Below, piece after piece: positions 9,349 to 17,615 of a stretch of DNA of 50,138 nt. The stretch spans positions 1 to 50,138 of the forward strand of contig NZ_JACSPW010000021.1 in NCBI RefSeq assembly GCF_014836935.1, written 5' to 3'. The notes under the pieces were generated by a model. That model was not told the origin of the DNA and did not search any database. It worked only from the letters and a program-made list of their open reading frames with translations. Numbering within the stretch: position 1 is the first letter of the stretch; the number at the start of each line of letters is the position of its first letter. The DNA is from Solibacillus merdavium. GTDB lineage: Bacteria; Bacillota; Bacilli; Bacillales_A; Planococcaceae. The position numbers and the translations under genes were made by a program.

Positions 9349-9384
9349 CAAAAAAACAAGGATGCAATTATTTCACATCCTTGT
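9349..9384 (-). terminator. Terminator of the M42 aminopeptidase gene
   Basis: A 9-bp stem (9356-9364 with 9376-9384) followed by about seven T on the minus strand. It lies between ytoP and the DUF84 gene. Confidence 0.88.
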
Positions 9385-9408
9385 ATTATAATATATTCTT
9401 CTATTTTT

Positions 9409-10485
9409 TTATACGTTTGCACGTATTGAATCAATTGTTGAACGATCTGCCGATTGAACTAACTTTACAAGCAGCTCTTTTGCCGCTGCATAATCATCCA
9501 CATGAATAATGGAAGCGGATGTATGAATATAGCGGGAACAAATTCCAATTACAGCAGAAGGGATTCCATCATTTTGCGTATGCACACGTCCTGCATCCGT
9601 ACCACCTGGAGATACGAAATATTGGTAAGGAATTTTATTTGTTTCGGCTGTATCCAAAACAAATTCGCGCATCCCGCGATGAGTCACCATTGAACGGTCA
9701 AAAATACGTAATAATGGACCGTTGCCTAATTGTCCAAACTCATTTTTATCACCAGATGTGTCATTTGCTGGTGAGGCATCTAATGCAAAGAATAAGTCTG
9801 GCTTAATCATATTTGCTGAAACTGCAGCACCGCGCAACCCGACTTCTTCCATTACGTTTGCACCGGAATAGATATGGCTATTCACTTCTTTTCCATGAAG
9901 TTCCTTTAAAAGCTCGATTGCCAATCCGCAACCATAACGGTTATCCCAAGCTTTCGCCATTATTTTTTTAGGGTTTGCCATTGGTGTAAATGGACATACG
10001 GGAATAATTGATTGACCAGGACGTACCCCTAACTTTATCGCATCTTCTTTTGAATCCGCTCCGATATCGATTAGCATATTTTTAATATCCATCGGTTTTG
10101 AACGCTCTGCATCTGTTAATAAATGTGGAGGAATTGATGCAATAACCCCTGGAATTTCAAGTTCTTTAGTATAGACTGTCACACGCTGTGCCAGCATTAC
10201 CTGGTTCCACCAGCCACCAAGCGTTTGGAAACGAATCATTCCATTATCTGTGATGGAAGTAACCATGAACGCTACTTCATCCATATGACCTGCCACTAAA
10301 ATTTTTGGTGCATTCTCATCCTTTGCTTGACGGACTCCAAAAACGCCACCTAAATTGTCCTGAATAATTTCATCTGAATATTTTTCTAATTCTGAACGCA
10401 TAAAATTTCGAACCGCACGTTCATTACCTGGTGCTCCAGGCAGTTCTGTTAAAGTTTTAAATAGTGCCAGTGTGTCTTGATTCAT
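9409..10485 (-). CDS. ytoP: M42-family metallo-aminopeptidase (YtoP-like)
   Basis: A 358-residue co-catalytic metal peptidase of the M42 (glutamyl aminopeptidase/endoglucanase M) family, which trims peptides in the cytoplasm and usually forms dodecamers. Seen ligand and active-site motifs are [10 protein letters not shown] (His, Asp) near residue 67, [10 protein letters not shown], the MEEVGLRGA pair of Glu residues, ALDASPAND, and the late [12 protein letters not shown] His. AGAGGTG lies 8 nt before ATG. Gene order with the divergent PepSY gene matches ytoP-ytzB in B. subtilis. Exact substrate preference cannot be read from the sequence. Confidence 0.93.
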   Translation of the reverse strand: MNQDTLALFKTLTELPGAPGNERAVRNFMRSELEKYSDEIIQDNLGGVFGVRQAKDENAPKILVAGHMDEVAFMVTSITDNGMIRFQTLGGWWNQVMLAQRVTVYTKELEIPGVIASIPPHLLTDAERSKPMDIKNMLIDIGADSKEDAIKLGVRPGQSIIPVCPFTPMANPKKIMAKAWDNRYGCGLAIELLKELHGKEVNSHIYSGANVMEEVGLRGAAVSANMIKPDLFFALDASPANDTSGDKNEFGQLGNGPLLRIFDRSMVTHRGMREFVLDTAETNKIPYQYFVSPGGTDAGRVHTQNDGIPSAVIGICSRYIHTSASIIHVDDYAAAKELLVKLVQSADRSTIDSIRANV

Positions 10486-10630
10486 TATGTAACACCTCTA
10501 AAAGTAGATTTGCACATATTATAACACAAAATTAATTGAGTATTTCGACTTTCGAACCTTCTATTTTTTTTACACTATTTTATGAGTATGTTAAAGTAAG
10601 TATAGTGAATATTTTGAGGAGGTTTTTGAG

Positions 10631-10945
10631 ATGAACTTAAAAGATTTTACAATAGGACTTGTAACTGGGGTGGCAGCCGCTGTCATCGTAAAGGAAATGA
10701 GCAATCGCGTTGCGCCATACGCAAATCCTGATCATATTTTAACAAATATTAAAGATGAATTTAAAAAGCAGGCACCGATTGATGGTTCTTGGATTTACAT
10801 GAAAACTGAAAACTTTAGTAATGGCTTTACAGAAACACCGGTATACCGCGGTGGTATTTCCCGTACGATGAATGGGGAGATAGAAAACTACGAATTTGCA
10901 GCTGATGCTCGTTCTGGTGCAATTGTGGATATTAAACAAGTTTAA
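10631..10945 (+). CDS. ytzB: Small PepSY-domain protein (YtzB-like)
   Basis: A 104-residue protein with a short N-terminal hydrophobic segment (about residues 6-21, GLVTGVAAAVIV) that should anchor or export it, followed by one PepSY domain, whose end carries the usual ISRTMNGEIENYEFAADARSGAIVDI pattern of such domains with the Asp-Ala-x-Ser/Thr-Gly turn. PepSY domains often inhibit or escort proteases, and the gene is divergent from an aminopeptidase, but a link is only a guess. GAGGAGG lies 8 nt before ATG. A plausible promoter (TTTACA, 17 nt, TAAAGT) lies near 10569-10597. Confidence 0.85.
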   Translation: MNLKDFTIGLVTGVAAAVIVKEMSNRVAPYANPDHILTNIKDEFKKQAPIDGSWIYMKTENFSNGFTETPVYRGGISRTMNGEIENYEFAADARSGAIVDIKQV

Positions 10946-11007
10946 AAATATAAATGTGATGACGAACTTTGTCTTCGTATAAATATTATATGTACGAAAT
11001 TGATGGA

Positions 11008-11044
11008 AAAAGCGCCTGCATGAAATAATCATGCGGGCGCTTTT
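11008..11044. terminator. Bidirectional terminator between ytzB and ytnP
   Basis: A 14-bp stem with one wobble pair (11008-11021 with 11031-11044), 9-nt loop and T/A runs on both sides. It serves the convergent genes ytzB and ytnP. Confidence 0.9.
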
Positions 11045-11048
11045 ATGG

Positions 11049-11909
11049 TTATTTTATTAAAGCTTCTTTAGAGCGTTCTAAGCTATCGATAACTTCCTTG
11101 CCCGAAGTATCCCATTGAATCATACGGTAATACGCATCATGATAGAAAATAAATCGGTAGTTATTTTCCAGTGCTTCTTTCAGTAACTTTTCCTTTGCAA
11201 ATACGCTCGTCATTGGATAGTCATCATACGCTAATACCCAAAGCGGATTTTGGTGGGCATGGGTTGGCATAATATCCGCCATATGTAGCGCCACTTCACC
11301 ATTTTGCTCTAGGCGAATAATCGCATGTCCTTCACTATGGCCACCCGTATGAATCATTTTTAGACCTGGTGCTACTTCAAGCTCACCCTCAAAAGTTTTA
11401 ACTAAATGTTGTACTGGCTCCCAATTTTCTTTCCAATACGTATTTTTCGAGCGAATATTCGGGTTGCGCATCTCATCCCACTCGATTTGTGTTGTGTAGA
11501 TTACAGCATTCGGGAAGACAGGAACAAGCTTGTCACCTTCCCACTTAGTTAAACCGCCTGCATGATCAAAATGAAGATGTGTCATTAAAATTGCATCAAT
11601 ATCACATGGCTGCAAACCGACTTTAGCTAAGCTTGGTTCAATAGTTGATTCTTCCGAAACGCCGAAATTGCGAAGTTGCTTTTCATTTAATTTTCCGGCA
11701 CCAACACCAGAATCCACTAAATAATTTTTCCCCTCATATTGAATTAAGATTGGTTCACATGCTAATTCAATTTGATTCAGTTCATTTACCGGATATTTAC
11801 GAGACCACAGTGCTTTTGGCACTACCCCAAACATAGCCCCGCCATCTAGTGCTGTAACACCCCCATGTATCCATGTTAGTGTCATGTTGTGAAATTCAAA
11901 TCGATCCAT
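11049..11909 (-). CDS. ytnP: Metallo-beta-lactamase fold lactonase (YtnP-like)
   Basis: A 286-residue MBL-fold hydrolase. The metal-binding motif [10 protein letters not shown] (HxHxDH) is intact, followed by the HTGGHSEGH histidine, the MADI aspartate and the late YHD histidine, so both metal sites look complete. B. subtilis YtnP degrades N-acyl-homoserine-lactone-like signals and is described as a quorum-quenching lactonase; substrate here is inferred. There is no signal peptide, so it is cytoplasmic. It starts 24 bases after trmB and is likely co-transcribed with it, the same pairing as in B. subtilis. Confidence 0.9.
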   Translation of the reverse strand: MDRFEFHNMTLTWIHGGVTALDGGAMFGVVPKALWSRKYPVNELNQIELACEPILIQYEGKNYLVDSGVGAGKLNEKQLRNFGVSEESTIEPSLAKVGLQPCDIDAILMTHLHFDHAGGLTKWEGDKLVPVFPNAVIYTTQIEWDEMRNPNIRSKNTYWKENWEPVQHLVKTFEGELEVAPGLKMIHTGGHSEGHAIIRLEQNGEVALHMADIMPTHAHQNPLWVLAYDDYPMTSVFAKEKLLKEALENNYRFIFYHDAYYRMIQWDTSGKEVIDSLERSKEALIK

Positions 11910-11933
11910 TTCTCCATCCCCCTAAATCATAAA

Positions 11934-12581
11934 TTATTTAGTTTTGAATTGACATTCTAGTCGATAAATTGGTTGACCGAGCTTCGAGAATCTCTCCTCG
12001 TACTCTGTCATAATATTATCTTCCGGCATATTCGCATGCAAATCTAAAGAAACATATTTTAATGCCATGCCGTATTCATTCATACTTACTAGCGAATATT
12101 CAAAAAGACCACGGTTATCCGTTTTGAAGTGGATTTCCCCGTTATCGACTAAAACATTTTCATAAATTTTCAAAAAACCGCCATGTGTTAATCGACGTTT
12201 CGCATGACGCACTTTTGGCCATGGATCCGAGAAATTCAAATATACACGGTCCACATCCCCTTTTCCGAAAAACTCTTCTAGCTTTGCACCATCGACTTTT
12301 AACAAACGCAAATTCGATGGTTTGTCTGCTGCTACGATTTTTTCCAAGGCACATACTATAACACTATCAAATAATTCAATTCCAATATAGTTAATATCAG
12401 GGTTTTGAAGAGCCATCCCTAATACAAATTGTCCTTTGCCAGTACCCACTTCAATATGAATTGGGTTGTCATTACCAAATACTTCATTCCATTTCCCTTT
12501 ATAATGCTCAGGGTTTGGGATAATCACATCCGGATGTTCCTGAATATAATCTGCTGCCCATGGTTTATGCTTTAATCTCAC
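11934..12581 (-). CDS. trmB: tRNA (guanine-N7-)-methyltransferase TrmB
   Basis: A 215-residue SAM-dependent enzyme that methylates G46 of tRNAs. Motifs seen are the SAM-binding loop [15 protein letters not shown] near residue 41, [11 protein letters not shown], the catalytic [16 protein letters not shown] block with the invariant Asp-Pro-Trp-Pro, and the late [17 protein letters not shown]. The start codon is GTG at 12581 with GAGGA about 8 nt upstream. Length is normal. It heads the trmB-ytnP pair. The 150 bases upstream (12582-12731) hold no gene and probably its promoter. Confidence 0.96.
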   Translation of the reverse strand: MRLKHKPWAADYIQEHPDVIIPNPEHYKGKWNEVFGNDNPIHIEVGTGKGQFVLGMALQNPDINYIGIELFDSVIVCALEKIVAADKPSNLRLLKVDGAKLEEFFGKGDVDRVYLNFSDPWPKVRHAKRRLTHGGFLKIYENVLVDNGEIHFKTDNRGLFEYSLVSMNEYGMALKYVSLDLHANMPEDNIMTEYEERFSKLGQPIYRLECQFKTK

Positions 12582-12731
12582 TTACTTATCCTCATTTCTG
12601 TTGTTTGCATGTCTCATATTATAGCTTATAAAAACGATTTTTGCTAAACTCCATGCTTTTTTAGACCCGATATTTAAATAACAATCAAGCTAATATGTAA
12701 ATAAAGAATAGCTACTATTTAAATTGTTTTG

Positions 12732-13739
12732 TTAATCTTCCTTATTACCTTCTGTATTCCAAATATCCCGATTAAATGAAGTTGTTTGAGCCGCATTTAA
12801 AATGGCCTGGGCTCCACGAATTTGCATATGCTTCATCGGTGAAACAGAGCGTTTCAAGTAGTTCATCCATTCCGGGAATTTCCGTTTATCAACAAATGAA
12901 ATACCATACATTGTCCCTGGATAATCAATATAGCCATTTCTTGTTAGTAATACTTTACGAATTGGTAATTCAATATTATTTTGAACAAAGATTTGGTCGA
13001 TTATTTTTTCCATACGGTTTAATTGAATTAGTGGACTTAAAAGCTTTTTCTCATTTTTGCCTACTTTTTTAGTCCAGAAACGCTCGCTATTTGCAATAAA
13101 TACAGCCTGCTCCTCTTGTTCTAATAAAGTAATGCATAAGCATTCTGTTGGCGTTAAAATGATAACGTCCAATTCTATTGGTGCTTTTTTCACTCTTAAT
13201 ATCGGGAAGTAAAAAATCAAATAATTATCAGGTAATGTTTGTAACATTGAACGCAACAATGTATCCCGCATATATTTTGGATCTACATAGGATTTTTCTC
13301 GTAATGTCGAGCTGGCCCATTTCATTTGAAAGTGGAAAAACTGATCTATAAACATTTTCTTTAACTCTTCTATAGTTTGTGGTGTATATACGATATTCGG
13401 TTCAAATAATAACGTTGTTTCCTCTTCTTGAAATTCATCATTTTCCACTGCCCAATCATTTGAAATCGTTACTTTTTCAATATCTTCTTGTTCTTCACTT
13501 TCTTCACTAAGTTTATCTTTTTTAAATGGGAAGAATTTTTGGAACAGTGAAGTTTTTTTCTCTTCCTGAACATTGTCTTCCTCTATATGTTCCCAACGCT
13601 CAATCATTTCACCCGCTTGCCATTGATACTTTACCCGATCCCACTGGTTTTGCTTTAAGCGTATAAATTGTGTTGGATAACGCGCTAAATCAATTTCATA
13701 ACGTGAAATATAATCCTGAAGTTTTACTAACTGAGCCAT
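12732..13739 (-). CDS. NERD-like protein of unknown function
   Basis: A 335-residue soluble protein. Residues about 60-120 are acidic and Glu-rich, probably disordered. From about 135 on, the pattern resembles the nuclease-related NERD fold: a helix with YVDPKYMRDTLLRSML, then a beta hairpin PIELDVIILTPTECLCIT in which the Asp sits where NERD has its metal ligand. The usual following Glu-x-Lys is not seen (the strand reads ITLLEQEEQ), so the site looks degraded and the protein may be catalytically dead. The assignment is tentative, from pattern only. ATG has GGGAG 8 nt upstream. A terminator separates it from dat. Confidence 0.6.
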   Translation of the reverse strand: MAQLVKLQDYISRYEIDLARYPTQFIRLKQNQWDRVKYQWQAGEMIERWEHIEEDNVQEEKKTSLFQKFFPFKKDKLSEESEEQEDIEKVTISNDWAVENDEFQEEETTLLFEPNIVYTPQTIEELKKMFIDQFFHFQMKWASSTLREKSYVDPKYMRDTLLRSMLQTLPDNYLIFYFPILRVKKAPIELDVIILTPTECLCITLLEQEEQAVFIANSERFWTKKVGKNEKKLLSPLIQLNRMEKIIDQIFVQNNIELPIRKVLLTRNGYIDYPGTMYGISFVDKRKFPEWMNYLKRSVSPMKHMQIRGAQAILNAAQTTSFNRDIWNTEGNKED

Positions 13740-13800
13740 TTTATCTTCTCCCTAAATTCATTGCTAATCATTAATACTTATATTTTACAGGTTATTGTAC

Positions 13801-13835
13801 AAAAAAAATAGCGTATTGCTAATAAGCAACACGCT
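13801..13835 (-). terminator. Terminator of the pepV-dat unit
   Basis: A 12-bp stem with one wobble pair (13808-13819 with 13824-13835), 4-nt loop and seven T on the minus strand. Confidence 0.9.
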
Positions 13836-13854
13836 AAAATATTTAATTTGACAA

Positions 13855-14706
13855 CTATGCATTAATTCCTTTTGGAATTTTTGTTTCAAATTGAGCTTGT
13901 AATTTTCGTGTCCAATCCCCTGGTGTACCATTACCAATAACGGTACCATCCACTTCGATAATTGGTGTTACTTCAGAAGTAGTTGATGATACGATTACTT
14001 CGTCCATTGCAAGAAGCTGTTCTTTCGTCATTGGCTGTTCGTTCACCGGTAACCCGATTTCTGCAGCACATTTAATGATAACTTGACGTGTAATCCCATT
14101 TAAAATTAAATTGTTTGCTGGGTGTGTATAAAGCACGCCCTCTTTAATTCCGTATATGTTTGAAGAAGAACCTTCTGTAATTACATCCCCACGATGTAAA
14201 ATTGCTTCATAGCAACCTTTTTCAAATGCTTCCTGCTTTGCCAGCACAGCACCAAGCAGGTTTAATGATTTAATATCACAACGCAGCCAGCGAATATCTT
14301 CCACAAATGTTGCCTTTACTCCATTTTCAAAGTTTTTATATGGACGTGGGTTTTCTTTCGTATTTCCTGTTAATACTGGCTTTACATCATCACCAGGGAA
14401 AATATGATTACGTGGACCTGCACCACGTGTAATTTGGAAATAAACATGACCAGTATCAATATTGTTTACTTCTATTAACTGATGAAGTAAATGATGCAAT
14501 TTATCTTTCGTATAAGGAATGACAATACGAATTTTCTCGGCACTGTCATAAAAACGGTCAATATGCTCATTTGCTGTAAACATTTCACCATTATATACTT
14601 TTACTACTTCATAGACACCGTCACCAAATTGATAACCGCGGTCTTCCTTGTCTACTACTACTTCTTCATCTTTTATAATTTGATCATTCCATAAACTAAA
14701 GCTCAT
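13855..14706 (-). CDS. dat: D-alanine (D-amino acid) aminotransferase
   Basis: A 283-residue fold-type IV PLP enzyme that interconverts D-alanine and D-glutamate with their keto acids, supplying D-amino acids for the wall. Seen features are the start SLWNDQIIKDEEVVVDKEDRG, DGVYEVVKVYNG, the ITRGAGPRNH Arg patch for carboxylate binding, the PLP lysine in SLNLLGAVLAKQ near residue 146, and EGSSSNIYGI. The start at 14706 (ATG) has AAAGGTGG 8 nt upstream; a GTG four codons earlier lies inside that site. It starts 18 bases after pepV, so both are one operon, linking D-amino acid and peptide turnover. Confidence 0.95.
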   Translation of the reverse strand: MSFSLWNDQIIKDEEVVVDKEDRGYQFGDGVYEVVKVYNGEMFTANEHIDRFYDSAEKIRIVIPYTKDKLHHLLHQLIEVNNIDTGHVYFQITRGAGPRNHIFPGDDVKPVLTGNTKENPRPYKNFENGVKATFVEDIRWLRCDIKSLNLLGAVLAKQEAFEKGCYEAILHRGDVITEGSSSNIYGIKEGVLYTHPANNLILNGITRQVIIKCAAEIGLPVNEQPMTKEQLLAMDEVIVSSTTSEVTPIIEVDGTVIGNGTPGDWTRKLQAQFETKIPKGINA

Positions 14707-14724
14707 CTCAAATACCACCTTTTA

Positions 14725-16119
14725 TTAGTTAGTTGCTAAATTTACAATCGCTTCTGCATAAATGGCAGTCGCTTTTATTAAGTTTTCAATATCAACAAAT
14801 TCATCTGCCTGGTGTGCAACATCGGCTTCACCAGGGAATAACATCCCGAATGCCACCCCTTTTTTCATAACGCGGGCATAGGTGCCTCCACCAGTTGAAA
14901 GTGGCTTCGAATAATCATTGCTGTATTTACGATACACTTGCAATAATGTTTGGACTAAATTATCTTCCTCGCTAACATAATGCGGGTTTGAGTTACTCAC
15001 AACATCTAACGTAAATAATTCATGCTGTAATAATGATTGTACTCTTGTTATTTTTTCTTCAAATGGATAGGAAACTGAATAACGCATGCTAACTTCAATT
15101 GATGCTCCATGCTTATCAAATTTTACAATTCCAGGATTTAATGTTGTTGGTCCTGACATCGAATCTTCATAATCAAGTTCCAATGCAGCTCCAAAATGAT
15201 CTTTATCAAATACGCTGACGATAAAGTCCACAAAGGCTTTACTTTGTTTAGTTGTTACAACACTTTGTAGAAACTTGGTTAAGTAAACAGCAGCATTTTT
15301 CCCTTTCTCAGGTTCCATTGCATGGGCTGATTTTCCTTTAACAACTATTATAATCCCATTTTCCGCTTTAGTGAAAGTACCTTCCACACCATTTTCTTTT
15401 AAAAATTTCTGAAAATTACCACTTAAGTCCGTATCAGCATATTTTAAAATAGCAGTTGCTTCGTCTGGTACCATATTAGTTCGTTTTCCTGCATAGAATG
15501 AGGTAAGTTGCTCATCACTTGAATATTTTTCCTTACTGGAGAAACTTAAATGGGCAATTCCTTTTTCTGCATTGATTAATGGGAAATCTGCATCCGGAGC
15601 AAAACCGACAGTTGGCATATCTTCTTTTTCAAAATAGCGTGTTACACATTGAAATCCGCTTTCTTCATCTGTACCAATAATCATTCGGACACGTTTTGTT
15701 AATGGAATCTTTGCATCATGTATTAATTTCATCGCTAACCAGGCAGCCATTGTCGGACCTTTATCATCGATTGCACCACGGCCAAATAGTTTTCCTTCTA
15801 CTACTTGCCCTTCAAAGGGTGGGTATGTCCAATTTTGAAGATCTCCAGCCGGGACTACGTCAACATGGCAGAGTACTCCGACAATTTCTTCACCTTGGCC
15901 CATTTCAATATGACCTGCCATATTATCAATGTTTTTTGTTATCATTCCTTGCTCTATACCTTTTTGCAGCATAAAATCCAGTGCTGCTTTAGGTCCAACA
16001 CCAAAAGGTATTATATCAGAAAAATTATTTTCATCTTTTACGCTTTCAATTTGAATTAATTGCTGTAATTCTTGAATGAGCTCTTGTTCTCTTGCTTTTG
16101 CCATCTGTAACCAATCCAT
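14725..16119 (-). CDS. pepV: M20-family dipeptidase PepV
   Basis: A 464-residue zinc dipeptidase, which in related bacteria cleaves a broad range of dipeptides in the cytoplasm. Metal-binding motifs are VGVLCHVDVVPAGD (His, Asp near residue 85), the bridging GRGAIDDKGPTMAAWLA, and GTDEESGFQCV with the catalytic Glu pair. A large lid domain follows and the C-terminal His lies in STGGGTYARVM...ADVAHQADEF. GAGGTG lies 6 nt before ATG. It heads the pepV-dat operon. Alternative name for the B. subtilis counterpart is YtjP. Confidence 0.94.
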   Translation of the reverse strand: MDWLQMAKAREQELIQELQQLIQIESVKDENNFSDIIPFGVGPKAALDFMLQKGIEQGMITKNIDNMAGHIEMGQGEEIVGVLCHVDVVPAGDLQNWTYPPFEGQVVEGKLFGRGAIDDKGPTMAAWLAMKLIHDAKIPLTKRVRMIIGTDEESGFQCVTRYFEKEDMPTVGFAPDADFPLINAEKGIAHLSFSSKEKYSSDEQLTSFYAGKRTNMVPDEATAILKYADTDLSGNFQKFLKENGVEGTFTKAENGIIIVVKGKSAHAMEPEKGKNAAVYLTKFLQSVVTTKQSKAFVDFIVSVFDKDHFGAALELDYEDSMSGPTTLNPGIVKFDKHGASIEVSMRYSVSYPFEEKITRVQSLLQHELFTLDVVSNSNPHYVSEEDNLVQTLLQVYRKYSNDYSKPLSTGGGTYARVMKKGVAFGMLFPGEADVAHQADEFVDIENLIKATAIYAEAIVNLATN

Positions 16120-16290
16120 AAGTGCACCTCATTTTTATAATATTGTTATTGTACTCTTTCTTAACAAAATTACAATATTCATTTGGCATTTTCACAAAGA
16201 ACTATATTTCTATTAATATTAAAAATATGAATTTTCTGTAAAAATATCAAAAATTGCAACTCAATTCTGGAATTTTATTTAATTTTTCGC

Positions 16291-16440
16291 TATAATGTAT
16301 GTGTCGGAACATCTATTCTGACCAAACTTTCAGAAAAGGGGATGTCTAAGGCAAACAACTAAAGCCTAAGTGCACTCCGCACACATTTTGTCGTCCGCTA
16401 GTCTTATGCCATGAGAATTTAAGATCGAAGGAGTGGTTTT
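16291..16440 (+). ncRNA. Structured leader RNA of ytzE (candidate)
   Basis: A perfect -10 hexamer TATAAT lies at 16291-16296 with a poor -35. The following 145 nt before ytzE hold no usable frame but fold densely: nested stems 16309-16313/16341-16345 and 16316-16321/16330-16335, then 16046-like pairing replaced here by 16366-16372 opposite 16384-16390 is not seen; instead CTAAGGC (16346-16352) pairs with GCCTAAG (16364-16370) with one mismatch, and GTGC (16370-16373) pairs with GCAC (16379-16382). No known riboswitch signature was recognised. The start of the RNA is inferred from the -10 box only. Confidence 0.4.
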
Positions 16441-16445
16441 TAGAA

Positions 16446-16667
16446 ATGAAACCAACTACTGATAGAATGCTTAATCGTATTAAAGACGTGTATATGTTTA
16501 TCCTCAATAAAGGAGAAGTGACTACACAGGATTTAGTCGAAGAGTTTAACATCACTCCTCGCACCATTCAAAGAGATTTGAATGTGTTAGCCTTCAATGA
16601 CTTGGTAATGAGTCCAAGTCGAGGTAAATGGACAACGACGAAGAAAAAAGTAAAAATGACATCTTAG
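16446..16667 (+). CDS. ytzE: Small DeoR-type HTH regulator YtzE
   Basis: A 73-residue protein made of little more than one helix-turn-helix: DRMLNRIKDVYMFILNKGEVTTQDLVEEF then NITPRTIQRDLNVLAFNDLV, the recognition helix pattern of DeoR regulators, and a basic tail. It lacks the sugar-phosphate sensor domain of full-length DeoR proteins; this short form is normal for YtzE of Bacillales. Targets are unknown. AAGGAGTGG lies 9 nt before ATG. It stands alone between pepV (divergent) and a convergent pseudouridine synthase gene, behind an unusually structured leader. Confidence 0.9.
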   Translation: MKPTTDRMLNRIKDVYMFILNKGEVTTQDLVEEFNITPRTIQRDLNVLAFNDLVMSPSRGKWTTTKKKVKMTS

Positions 16668-16814
16668 AATTCTTGAAAGCGGCTGATTCTTTATTTTGTG
16701 AGAAAGGACTAATTTTGTCCCAACATAACGTAAGGTGTCGATCAGTTACACAATGAAATATTATGAACGTTGATCCTTAGTAAACGTTTATCAAGTTCTT
16801 GATAAAGAGAACTA

Positions 16815-16850
16815 AAAAGCGAATGCCTTTTCGTCGGGGCATTCGCTTTT
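16815..16850. terminator. Bidirectional terminator between ytzE and the pseudouridine synthase gene
   Basis: A 13-bp perfect stem (16815-16827 with 16838-16850) with T/A runs on both sides. The preceding 147 bases after ytzE hold no gene; a small stem TATCAA/TTGATA lies near 16788-16803. Confidence 0.92.
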
Positions 16851-16857
16851 ACTTTAT

Positions 16858-17568
16858 TTATTTGCTTAACAGATTGAGTTCCTGTTCTGTAAGCTCTCGA
16901 TATTCACCTAGTGCCAGCTGCTCATCCAGTTGCAATGGTCCCATCGACAAACGTTTTAAGTAGGTAACTGTTTTACCAACCGCCTCAAACATGCGTTTTA
17001 CTTGATGGAATTTCCCTTCCTGTATCATGAGTTCTATTTCCGATTGCTCACCTGAGTGTAGTATTTTTAATTCCCCTGGCTTTGTATGATACCCATCATC
17101 CAGCGTAACTCCCTTAGCAAAAGCTTCAACATCCTCTTTTGTTACAAGCCCATCAATTTTGGCATAATACCATTTTGGGACATGCTTTTTTGGAGATAAT
17201 AAGTTATGTGCTAAGTTCCCGTCATTGGTAATGAGTAAAAACCCTTCTGTATCTTTATCCAGACGCCCTACAGGAAATGGCTCGAAATGCTGGAAATCTG
17301 GATCTAATAGATCAATAACTGTTTGATCATATCGGTCCTCTGTTGCAGAAATGACACCGGGTGGTTTATTCATCATTAAGTAAATAAACTCTACATATTC
17401 TACACGTTCGCCCAGTACCGAAACATCCTGCTTTTCAGGATTGACATGCATCGCCGAATCCTTCACAGTAATGCCATCTACGGTTACCGCCTTTTGCTTT
17501 AACAGTTGCTTTACTTCTTTACGTGAGCCGTAGCCCATGTTTGCCAATAATTTATCTAAACGCATATT
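16858..17568 (-). CDS. RsuA-family 16S rRNA pseudouridine synthase
   Basis: A 236-residue enzyme converting a uridine of ribosomal RNA to pseudouridine. An S4 RNA-binding domain opens it (MRLDKLLANMGYGSRKEVKQ), followed by the catalytic domain with MNKPPGVISAT, the catalytic Asp motif FPVGRLDKDTEGFLLITNDG around residue 100, and KWYYAKIDG. The short form fits RsuA (16S U516) rather than RluB; B. subtilis has a similar gene beside ytgP. The start at 17568 has GGAGG 5 nt upstream. It lies 47 bases after ytgP; a small hairpin (17587-17591 with 17605-17609) with five T in that gap might reduce read-through. Confidence 0.92.
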   Translation of the reverse strand, partial: NMRLDKLLANMGYGSRKEVKQLLKQKAVTVDGITVKDSAMHVNPEKQDVSVLGERVEYVEFIYLMMNKPPGVISATEDRYDQTVIDLLDPDFQHFEPFPVGRLDKDTEGFLLITNDGNLAHNLLSPKKHVPKWYYAKIDGLVTKEDVEAFAKGVTLDDGYHTKPGELKILHSGEQSEIELMIQEGKFHQVKRMFEAVGKTVTYLKRLSMGPLQLDEQLALGEYRELTEQELNLLSK

Positions 17569-17615
17569 GTCCTCCATGTAAAAAGGGGACGCCTTTATTA
17601 GAGACGTCCGCATTT

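Noticed and set aside
16340-16362. Short leader-peptide frame MSKANN before ytzE
   Set aside because: The AGGGG stretch is directly against the ATG with no spacer, so translation is unlikely; folding explains the region better.
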